From Candidatus Colimorpha onthohippi (GTDB lineage Bacteria > Bacteroidota > Bacteroidia > Bacteroidales > P3): a DNA stretch of 14,169 bases. Every line of letters begins with the position of its first letter. Within the stretch, counting starts at the first letter, position 1. The translations under genes and the position numbers were made by a program. The notes beneath the pieces are model-generated. The model worked only from the letters and a program-made list of their open reading frames with translations, was not told where the DNA came from and made no database searches. This document shows, in pieces, positions 1 to 6,676 of this stretch. The stretch spans positions 1-14,169 of the forward strand of contig JAGHVA010000145.1 of assembly GCA_018064565.1 (NCBI GenBank), read 5' to 3'.

Positions 1-290
1 CTAGTAGCATTGTTGCTTACTCGTTGGTACCGCAACAACCTCTTGGCGGTAAGGCCAACTTCGTGGGTCCGCGTTTTGGAGAGATGGAGGTATGGGCTCG
101 CGCGGCTTTTGGTGCTTCTCATGTTTTACAGGAGGTGCTTACTGTCAAGTCTGATGATGTGATGGGGCGTAGCAAAGCGTATGAGTCTATCGTCAAAGGC
201 GACAATATGCCAAATCCTGGCACTCCAGAGTCGTTCAATGTACTTGTCCACGAGTTGAATGGATTGGGACTTGAGGTAACCTTTGACTGA
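1..290 (+). CDS. rpoB: RNA polymerase beta subunit, C-terminal end (partial)
   Basis: This is the last 95 or so codons of the catalytic beta subunit of RNA polymerase; the 5' part lies outside the window and the reading frame starts at base 3. The tail reads through the conserved QQPLGGKA block, then RFGEMEVWA, then LTVKSDDV and PESFNVLVHEL, the order seen at the end of bacterial RpoB (switch-3 region and the C-terminal clamp segment that binds beta'). rpoC follows on the same strand after 102 bases, as expected for an rpoBC operon. The first 40 residues carry several unexpected changes (for example NFVGP where QFGGQ is usual), whereas the later part is ordinary; this comparison is from memory. 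The identity is secure. Confidence 0.95.
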   Translation, partial: SSIVAYSLVPQQPLGGKANFVGPRFGEMEVWARAAFGASHVLQEVLTVKSDDVMGRSKAYESIVKGDNMPNPGTPESFNVLVHELNGLGLEVTFD

Positions 291-369
291 TGTTAAGTGT
301 TGCGTTGTCTTATGTGCGGCTCCTTCGCACGGGACGACAGGGCACTAACCGTATAAATAACACTTAACA
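291..369 (+). promoter_or_regulatory. nested inverted repeat in the rpoB-rpoC gap
   Basis: Directly after the rpoB stop codon, 291-301 (tgttaagtgtt) is perfectly complementary to 359-369 (aacacttaaca). Inside lie a second pairing, 304-309 with 333-338 (6 bp, one G-U), and a third, 314-318 with 326-330 (gtgcg/cgcac, 7-base loop). In RNA this would make a long closed structure ending 23 bases before the rpoC start. It could be an RNA-processing site, a translation-control element or a partial terminator; there is no T-run after it, so simple termination is less likely. The repeat is seen directly; the function is unknown. Confidence 0.6.
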
Positions 370-392
370 ATTAAAATTTAACAGTTTAGAAA

Positions 393-3300
393 ATGGCTTT
401 CAAACAAGAAAATCAAATAAAAAACGATTTTAAGTCGATAACCGTCAGTTTGGCATCTCCCGAATCAATCAAACGTCGTTCTCATGGTGAGGTTACCAAG
501 GAGGTTACGGTCAATTATCGTACATATAAGCCTGAGCGTGATGGTCTATTTTGTGAGCGTATATTCGGCCCTACACGCGATTGGGAATGCTATTGCGGCA
601 AGTATAAGCGTATCCGCTACAAGGGTATTGTCTGTGACCGCTGTGGCGTGGAGGTTACTGAGAAGAAGGTGCGTCGTGAGCGTATGGGTCATATCGAGTT
701 GGCTGTGCCAGTGGCTCATATTTGGTTCTTCCGCTCTCTGCCCAACCGTATTGGTACGTTGCTGGATATCCCCAGTAAGAAATTGGAGTCGATCATTTAT
801 TACGAGAATTATGTGGTTATTCAGCCTGGTTGTGCTAAATTGGGCGATGAGCCTTTGCAGAAGTGTCAGGTACTGAAAACCGAGGAATATGAGGCGGTTC
901 TTAATGCTCTTCCAGAAAATAACGACCAGCTGCCAGATAGTGATCCTGATAAGTTTATCGCTGGTATGGGCGCAGAGAGCTTGTTGACGCTTCTCAAAGA
1001 GTTGGATCTTAAATCACTGTCTAACTCCTTGCGTAAGCGTGCATCGGAAGAAAAGTCGAGCACCCGCAAGTTAGACTGCTTGAAACGTTTGAATGTCGTA
1101 GAGTCGTTCCTTGACTCTCAACGACGTATGAGAGCGCGTGGCATGGACAACCGTCCAGAGTGGATGATTATGAGCATTATTCCTGTGATTCCTCCAGATT
1201 TGCGTCCGTTGGTTCCGCTCGATGGTGGTCGGTTTGCCGCTTCGGATATCAACGAGTTGTACCGCAAGGTGATTATGCGCAACAACCGTTTGAAGAAGTT
1301 GATCGATCAGAAAGTACCAGAGGTCATTTTGCGCAACGAGAAACGCATGCTTCAAGAGGCTGTGGATTCGCTGTTTGATAACAGCCGTAAGTCTTCGAGC
1401 GTCAAGTCAGACAGCAACCGCTCGTTGAAGTCGCTCTCTGATTCGCTGAAAGGCAAGACCGGTCGTTTCCGTCAAAATCTGTTGGGTAAGCGTGTTGACT
1501 ACTCTGGTCGTTCGGTTATCGTGGTGGGTCCTGAACTTAAGATGCATGAGTGCGGTCTGCCCAAAGATATGGCTTCAGAGTTGTTCAAGCCGTTCATTAT
1601 TCGCAAGATGCTTGAGCGTGGTTTGGTCAAGACGGTCAAGTCTGCCAAGCGTATCGTTGACCGTAAAGACCCCGTGGTATGGGAAATCCTTGAGAATATC
1701 CTGAAAGGACATCCAGTTATGCTTAACCGTGCTCCTACGTTGCACCGTTTGGGTATCCAGGCGTTCCAACCTCGCTTGGTCGAGGGTAAGGCCATTCGTC
1801 TGCATCCTTTGGTATGTACGGGTTTCAATGCCGACTTCGATGGCGACCAGATGGCTGTTCATGTCCCATTGGGTAATGCTGCTATTCTTGAGACGCAGTT
1901 GCTGATGCTGTCATCTCACAATATCTTGAATCCTGCCAATGGTGCTCCTATCACAGTGCCTTCGCAGGACATGGTGTTGGGTCTTTATTATACTACCAAG
2001 CCTCGTCGTTCTACCGATACCGAGGTCGTAAAGGGTGAGGGTAGCCGTTTCTATTCTGCCGAGGAGGTAATTATCGCTTTCAACGAGAAACGGGTCTCCC
2101 AAAATGCTTGTATAAGTGTTCGACTCAAACAGTTTGACGGTCGAGATGAATATGATTTTGTAAAGACCGATAATACTTTTACCGAGGTTATCAAGGATAA
2201 GAACGGTAATTTGCTGACTGACCGTGACTGCACCAGTGCGGCTGACATAGAGAAATATAGCCGTACAGAGTTTGATATTGTACGCGATAAAGATGGATAC
2301 CCTGTTCTTGATGAGAAGGGTCATTACATAAAGACTAATCGTTTGCGTACTACAGTGGGGCGTATCATTTTCAACCAGGTAGTTCCCGATCAGTATGGCT
2401 TTATCAATATGGTGCTGGGCAAGAAGTCGTTGCGCGACATCATAGGCGACATGTTCACAGTATGTGGCAATGCAGCTACGGCCATCTTCCTTGACGATAT
2501 CAAGAACATGGGTTATCGTCAGGCTTTCCGTGGTGGCTTGTCGTTCAATTTGGGCGATGTGTTGATTCCTGCTGAGAAGGAGGAACTGATTGGCAAAGCC
2601 AACGAAGAGGTCGAAGAGGTTATGGCTCAGTATGCCATGGGTCTTATCACTAACAACGAGCGTTATAACCACGTTATCGATATTTGGACCAATACCAACA
2701 ACCAGTTGACCGAAACGTTGATGAAGCGTCTGAAAGCCGACAATCAAGGTTTCAACCCTGTGTATATGATGTACGACTCTGGTGCTCGTGGTAGCAAGGA
2801 GCAGATTCGTCAGTTGTCAGGTATGCGTGGCCTTATGGCCAAGCCACAAAAGGCTGGTGCTGCAGGTAATGAGATTATCGAGAATCCTATTATATCCAAC
2901 TTCAAAGAGGGTTTGTCGGTGTTGGAGTATTTCATCTCTACGCACGGTGCCCGTAAGGGTTTGGCAGATACTGCTTTGAAAACAGCTGACGCTGGTTACT
3001 TGACTCGCCGTTTGGTTGATGTGGCTCACGATGTGATTATCAATGAGGAAGATTGTGGTACGCTGCGTGGTTTGCCGACTACAGCTTTGAAAAAAGGTGA
3101 GGATATTGTGCAGTCGCTCGGTGAGCGTATATTGGGTCGTACGTCGGTTCATGATATCTATCATCCACAAACCAACGAACTTATAGTCCCTGCTGGTCAA
3201 GAACTTACCGAGGATATCTGTAAGAAGATAGAAGCCGCAGGTATCGAGGAGGTCGAAATCCGTTCGGTGCTTACCTGCGAATCCAAACATGGTGTATGTG

Positions 3301-4853
3301 CCAAGTGTTATGGTCGCAATCTTGCCACTGGTAAGATGGTTCAAAAAGGTGAGGCAGTGGGTGTTATCGCTGCTCAGGCAATTGGTGAACCAGGTACACA
3401 GCTTACGCTTCGTACTTTCCACGTTGGTGGTGTGGCTGGTGGCAACGTCGGTTCGTCGTCAAGTGTTGTGGCAAAACATGACGGTATGTTGGAGATTGAC
3501 GAACTTCGTTTTGTACCTTATACCGATGCCGATGGCAATTCATACGATGTGGTTATGGGGCGTTCTGCAGAGTTGCGTATCGTTGATGAAAAGACGGATG
3601 TCACACTCTTCTCGGCATTGCTGCCTTATGGTGCCAAATTGTATAAGTCTGCTCATTCCAAGGTTCAAAAGGGCGATATGATTGCAGAGTGGGATCCCTA
3701 CAATGCAGTTGTCATGAGCGATGTGTCAGGTACTGTGTCGTTCGAAAATGTTATTGAGAACGTGACATATCGTGTAGATAGTGATATGCAAACGGGTTTG
3801 ACCGACAAGATTGTTATCGAGTCTCGTCAGCGTACTAAGAATCCTACGTTGAATATTATTGATGATGAAGGTAATATACTGAAGGTTTACGACTTGCCAG
3901 TAGGTGCTCACATCGGTGTGGAGCAAGGTCAAAAGTTGAAGGCTGGCGATATCATGATCAAGATTCCTCGTTCGTTTGGTAAGGCTGGCGATATCACGGG
4001 CGGTCTGCCACGTGTTACCGAGCTCTTTGAGGCGCGCAACAGCAGCGATCCTGCCGTGGTGGCTGAGATCGATGGTATTGTGTCGATCGCCAAAAAGCTT
4101 AAGCGTAACAATCGTGAGATCACGATTACCTCTAAGACAGGCGAGAAGAAGACCTACCTTATCTCTACCAGCAAGCAAATCTTGGCTCAAGATCAGGATT
4201 ATGTCAAAGCAGGTACTCCTTTGAGTGAGGGTGCCATCACTCCTGCCGATATCTTGGCTATCAAGGGTCCTATCAAGGTGCAAGAGTATATTGTCAATGA
4301 AGTTCAGGAAGTGTATCGTTTGCAAGGTGTGAAAATCAATGACAAGCATTTCGAGGTTATCGTGCGTCAGATGATGCGTAAGGTGGAGATTGAGGAACCG
4401 GGCGACACACATTTCTTGCCTGGCGACTTGGTTAACAAGATTGATTTCCACGAGACCAACGATGAAATCTTTGGCAAACTGGTGGTTGAAGATCAGGGCG
4501 ATTCCGATAAGTATGAGGCTGGTGAAATTATCACAGCTCGACAACTGCGCGATGAGAATTCGTTCTTACGCCGTAACGATAAGCGTATCATGTCAACCCG
4601 CGATGCTTACCCCGCTACTGCCAAACAAGTGTTGCAAGGTATTACGCGTGCTTCGTTGCAGACCAAGAGTTTTGTCAGTGCCGCATCGTTCCAGGAAACC
4701 ACCAAGGTGCTTACCGATGCCGCTATCAATGCAAAGCAGGATACCTTGGAGGGTATGAAGGAAAACGTTATTGTAGGACATCTTATTCCTGCAGGTACGG
4801 GTCTGCGCGAATATCAGGACATCATCGTTAGCAATGCAGACGAGACAAAGTAG
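393..4853 (+). CDS. rpoC: DNA-directed RNA polymerase beta' subunit
   Basis: This 1486-residue protein is the beta' subunit that forms the clamp and holds the catalytic magnesium. The N-terminal zinc-binding cysteines are C66, C68, C81 and C84. The catalytic NADFDGDQ motif is at residues 479-486, with Asp481, Asp483 and Asp485 as magnesium ligands. The bridge-helix segment (HGARKGLADTALKTADAGY) and the second zinc site (C888, C962, C969, C972) are intact. The C-terminal half carries the conserved AQAIGEPGTQLTLRTFH and GLREYQDIIV blocks. The length is about 50 residues above what I remember for Bacteroides RpoC (about 1430). The excess lies between residues about 575 and 650 and seems to contain a duplicated DK-N/D-G hairpin motif. 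The start follows the rpoB gap and gives the expected MAFKQENQ-like N-terminus. Large ORFs on the opposite strand here are shadows. Confidence 0.98.
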   Translation: MAFKQENQIKNDFKSITVSLASPESIKRRSHGEVTKEVTVNYRTYKPERDGLFCERIFGPTRDWECYCGKYKRIRYKGIVCDRCGVEVTEKKVRRERMGHIELAVPVAHIWFFRSLPNRIGTLLDIPSKKLESIIYYENYVVIQPGCAKLGDEPLQKCQVLKTEEYEAVLNALPENNDQLPDSDPDKFIAGMGAESLLTLLKELDLKSLSNSLRKRASEEKSSTRKLDCLKRLNVVESFLDSQRRMRARGMDNRPEWMIMSIIPVIPPDLRPLVPLDGGRFAASDINELYRKVIMRNNRLKKLIDQKVPEVILRNEKRMLQEAVDSLFDNSRKSSSVKSDSNRSLKSLSDSLKGKTGRFRQNLLGKRVDYSGRSVIVVGPELKMHECGLPKDMASELFKPFIIRKMLERGLVKTVKSAKRIVDRKDPVVWEILENILKGHPVMLNRAPTLHRLGIQAFQPRLVEGKAIRLHPLVCTGFNADFDGDQMAVHVPLGNAAILETQLLMLSSHNILNPANGAPITVPSQDMVLGLYYTTKPRRSTDTEVVKGEGSRFYSAEEVIIAFNEKRVSQNACISVRLKQFDGRDEYDFVKTDNTFTEVIKDKNGNLLTDRDCTSAADIEKYSRTEFDIVRDKDGYPVLDEKGHYIKTNRLRTTVGRIIFNQVVPDQYGFINMVLGKKSLRDIIGDMFTVCGNAATAIFLDDIKNMGYRQAFRGGLSFNLGDVLIPAEKEELIGKANEEVEEVMAQYAMGLITNNERYNHVIDIWTNTNNQLTETLMKRLKADNQGFNPVYMMYDSGARGSKEQIRQLSGMRGLMAKPQKAGAAGNEIIENPIISNFKEGLSVLEYFISTHGARKGLADTALKTADAGYLTRRLVDVAHDVIINEEDCGTLRGLPTTALKKGEDIVQSLGERILGRTSVHDIYHPQTNELIVPAGQELTEDICKKIEAAGIEEVEIRSVLTCESKHGVCAKCYGRNLATGKMVQKGEAVGVIAAQAIGEPGTQLTLRTFHVGGVAGGNVGSSSSVVAKHDGMLEIDELRFVPYTDADGNSYDVVMGRSAELRIVDEKTDVTLFSALLPYGAKLYKSAHSKVQKGDMIAEWDPYNAVVMSDVSGTVSFENVIENVTYRVDSDMQTGLTDKIVIESRQRTKNPTLNIIDDEGNILKVYDLPVGAHIGVEQGQKLKAGDIMIKIPRSFGKAGDITGGLPRVTELFEARNSSDPAVVAEIDGIVSIAKKLKRNNREITITSKTGEKKTYLISTSKQILAQDQDYVKAGTPLSEGAITPADILAIKGPIKVQEYIVNEVQEVYRLQGVKINDKHFEVIVRQMMRKVEIEEPGDTHFLPGDLVNKIDFHETNDEIFGKLVVEDQGDSDKYEAGEIITARQLRDENSFLRRNDKRIMSTRDAYPATAKQVLQGITRASLQTKSFVSAASFQETTKVLTDAAINAKQDTLEGMKENVIVGHLIPAGTGLREYQDIIVSNADETK

Positions 4854-4878
4854 ATAGGTTATAGTGTATATCTAAGTT

Positions 4879-4915
4879 ATAGGGTCTGGTTGAATAGGCT
4901 GGACCCTATTTCTAT
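4879..4915 (+). terminator. probable terminator of the rpoBC operon
   Basis: Atagggtctgg at 4879-4889 pairs with ctggaccctat at 4899-4909: 11 pairs, two of them G-U, with a 9-base loop. It sits 25 bases after the rpoC stop and is followed by a weak T-rich stretch (ttctat). The short T-run makes it a probable rather than certain intrinsic terminator. Confidence 0.6.
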
Positions 4916-5017
4916 AATCTTTGATGAAATAGTTGTTCGGCTTCTTTAGTAAGATAAACTATTGTTATCAGGTTAGTTTGGTGGACAGCAATAATTAATT
5001 TTAGTACAGTATATACT

Positions 5018-5329
5018 ATGTCAGAAAAAAAAGAACAGGGCTTGAATATTGATATGAGTCCCGATGTAGCAAAAGGAACGTATAGCAATTTAGCTATTAT
5101 CTCGCATTCCCCAACCGAGATTATTTTGGATTTCGCACAGATGCTCCCAGGTACTCCCAATCCGCAGGTGCGCAGTCGAGTACTGATGTCGCCAGTTCAT
5201 GCTAAGCGGCTGCTGATGGCACTAAACGATAATATCCAAAAATACGAGGATAAGTTTGGCACTATAGTAGAGCCTGCTGCTCCCGAAAATGCAGTGCCGT
5301 TTGATATGAATTTTGTAGGGAAAGCATAG
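5018..5329 (+). CDS. DUF3467 family protein
   Basis: This 103-residue protein matches what I know of DUF3467, a small family widespread in Bacteroidetes and commonly placed just downstream of rpoC. Visible family features are the motif YSNLAIISHSPTEIILDF at about residues 22-39, the MLPG turn, and VRSRVLMSPVHAKRLLMAL followed by an amphipathic helix ending IQKYEDKFG. There is no signal peptide or membrane segment, so it should be cytoplasmic. Its function is unknown to me; the fixed link to rpoBC hints at a housekeeping role. The gene has no clear Shine-Dalgarno site and lies 164 bases after rpoC. Its stop is 16 bases from the end of the convergent phosphopantetheinyl transferase gene. Confidence 0.88.
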   Translation: MSEKKEQGLNIDMSPDVAKGTYSNLAIISHSPTEIILDFAQMLPGTPNPQVRSRVLMSPVHAKRLLMALNDNIQKYEDKFGTIVEPAAPENAVPFDMNFVGKA

Positions 5330-5345
5330 CGAATCCTACGAGAGG

Positions 5346-5936
5346 TTATCTGTGGTAGCATACCGAGACGTAGCCGTTGTTCAGCGACTTCGTCTCGGTA
5401 ATTATGTCTTGTAGGCGTAAGCTTTCGGGGTCTGGAATGGTGCGTAAATCTCGGTCTATACCTGTGCCAAGATATTTTAGGTATGCCTCTTTTTGCGTCC
5501 ACCGCTCCAAAAATGCCATGGCAGGGTTGGACTGCTGGAATATGTGCTGTTGCTCAATGGGCGACATGGTATATCTTATCAATCCATCTTCGATATGGCG
5601 ATCACATTCAATGTCAATCCCGACGGAACTCTCAGTGCTGACTATCACTGCCACTGCATTTTTGCAATGACTGAGGTTGAAATGCAGTTGGGGGTAGTTG
5701 GCAAGGAAGGGCTTACCCTGTTCGGTATAGTCAAATTGGGGTTGCTGGTGGTAAAGGTTGTGCTCGCGTAGCATCTTGCATAGCAACAGATAGGAAGCCA
5801 CTTTTTCGCGTCGGCCTTGCGTAAACCGCATTTTTAGCGTTGCCTCTTGCAGATTGGCTGGCATCAGAGGCAAGGTCTCCTGAATGGCGTTGTCATCTAT
5901 TTGGTCAATATGGGTATCAATCTGGTATTGAAGCAT
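5346..5936 (-). CDS. 4'-phosphopantetheinyl transferase family protein
   Basis: This 196-residue protein belongs to the Sfp/AcpS/HetI-type superfamily, which moves the phosphopantetheine arm of coenzyme A onto a serine of acyl or peptidyl carrier proteins. Key blocks are present in order: KPFL (75-78), the HFNLSHC segment (85-91), GIDIE (106-110, whose Asp108 and Glu110 should bind magnesium), and WTQKEAYLK (146-154, with the catalytic Lys-Glu pair at 149-150). The length fits a compact single-chain member. The carrier-protein substrate cannot be told from sequence. The gene is 16 bases downstream of the tsaC-like gene on the same strand, so the two are probably co-transcribed. An inverted repeat (5361-5400) lies within its 3' end. 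Confidence 0.88.
   Translation of the reverse strand: MLQYQIDTHIDQIDDNAIQETLPLMPANLQEATLKMRFTQGRREKVASYLLLCKMLREHNLYHQQPQFDYTEQGKPFLANYPQLHFNLSHCKNAVAVIVSTESSVGIDIECDRHIEDGLIRYTMSPIEQQHIFQQSNPAMAFLERWTQKEAYLKYLGTGIDRDLRTIPDPESLRLQDIITETKSLNNGYVSVCYHR
5361..5400. repeat. 10-bp inverted repeat at the convergent gene ends
   Basis: Taccgagacg at 5361-5370 is the exact reverse complement of cgtctcggta at 5391-5400, with a 20-base spacer that can pair partly. It sits inside the last codons of the leftward transferase gene and 31 bases beyond the stop of the rightward DUF3467 gene. It could stop or stabilise the DUF3467 transcript; it may also be chance within coding sequence. No T-run follows. Confidence 0.4.
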
Positions 5937-5952
5937 GGCAACAGCAATTAGG

Positions 5953-6501
5953 TTAGTCGCGAATAACGTTGATTTCGCCCGATGGCTCTATTTTTAATAT
6001 CCGGCTGGCTTGCGTAACGTTGCTTTGATATTCTGGGAGGTTGGGCACGCAGTAATCTACTGATAGTTTTATCTTGTCGGATATCTCTTCAAAGTGTGCT
6101 GGCGAAGGCTCCCCCGATAGGTTGGCGGAGGTGCTGATAATAGGGCATCCTAAGGAGTGTAGCAGTGATTGGCAGAATGGGTGTTTGGGGAATCGGATAC
6201 CGAGCGTGGACTCATGGTAGTTGCCGAGCGTGGAGTTGTGAAATTGGATTTGGTGGATAGGCACAATCACCGTGGTGGGGCGGATGCTGTTTTGAAGCAG
6301 GTTGAGAGCGGTGGGGTTGAGAATGGTGGTAAATTCAGGCAGAGCGAGCACAAGCATGTTTTTGTGTGGGTCGCGCTGCTTGATGCGTTGGATTTTGGCT
6401 ATAGCGTCAGCGTTCGATGCGTCGCAGCCTAACCCCCATATAGTGTCGGTGGGGTAGAGTATTACCCCTCCTTCTCGGATGGTGTGTAGAGCTTGTATCA
6501 T
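5953..6501 (-). CDS. tsaC: L-threonylcarbamoyladenylate synthase (TsaC/Sua5/YrdC type)
   Basis: This enzyme makes threonylcarbamoyl-AMP from threonine, bicarbonate and ATP, the first step of the t6A37 modification of tRNAs that read ANN codons. With the ATG at 6501 the protein has 182 residues, close to E. coli TsaC (about 190) and lacking the extra Sua5 domain. Family motifs are YPTDTIWGLGCDA (16-28), KQR with a following Lys (41-47), RPTTVI (74-79), the GIRFPKHP segment (about 101-108), and STSANLSG (123-130). The frame stays open upstream to a GTG at 6585, but that would run through the divergent promoter and adds a K/T/N-rich tail foreign to the family, so the shorter start is preferred. 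A -7-like box, TATACTTG, lies on this strand at 6538-6531. It probably shares an operon with the transferase gene downstream. Confidence 0.88.
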   Translation of the reverse strand: MIQALHTIREGGVILYPTDTIWGLGCDASNADAIAKIQRIKQRDPHKNMLVLALPEFTTILNPTALNLLQNSIRPTTVIVPIHQIQFHNSTLGNYHESTLGIRFPKHPFCQSLLHSLGCPIISTSANLSGEPSPAHFEEISDKIKLSVDYCVPNLPEYQSNVTQASRILKIEPSGEINVIRD

Positions 6502-6574
6502 CAAATCAGGTGTCTGGTTTAACAAAAAAACAAGTATAAAACGACCATTTGTTTTTGTTATTGTTTTTTTTTTG

Positions 6575-6582
6575 TATCTTTG
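6575..6582 (+). promoter_or_regulatory. Bacteroidetes -7 promoter box for the peptide transporter
   Basis: TATCTTTG at 6575-6582 matches the Bacteroidetes TAnnTTTG consensus exactly. TTTG elements occur 17 and 23 bases upstream (6554-6557 and 6548-6551), either side of the usual -33 spacing. Transcription would start near 6590, giving the transporter gene a leader of roughly 85 bases. Confidence 0.65.
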
Positions 6583-6600
6583 CACTCTATTTGGTGAGTT

Positions 6601-6663
6601 ATGCAGTCAATTATATGTGCTGTTGCTTTGCTCACGGTCGTTTTTATAGCATCTATTAACTAA
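6601..6663 (+). CDS. possible 20-codon hydrophobic leader peptide
   Basis: A short ORF starts with ATG at 6601 and ends with TAA at 6661-6663, 13 bases before the transporter start. Its product would be almost entirely Ile, Val, Ala, Leu, Ser and Thr with one Cys, like a single membrane segment. Its ATG is 18 bases past the -7 box, much the same distance as for xseA (18) and abiEi (20) in this window, so it is the first start codon on the predicted transcript. It could be a regulatory leader, a small membrane protein, or a chance ORF. I do not recognise a family. Confidence 0.35.
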   Translation: MQSIICAVALLTVVFIASIN

Positions 6664-6676
6664 AACTAATTATAAT

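Noticed and set aside
1911..2747. 278-codon ORF opposite rpoC
   Set aside because: It lies wholly within rpoC on the other strand and its product has no recognisable domain. Such long open antisense frames are common opposite highly biased genes; the 272-codon ORF at 3726-4544 is rejected for the same reason.
6502..6585. Upstream extension of the tsaC-like gene to a GTG at 6585
   Set aside because: It would overlap the divergent promoter and add residues that are not part of the family.
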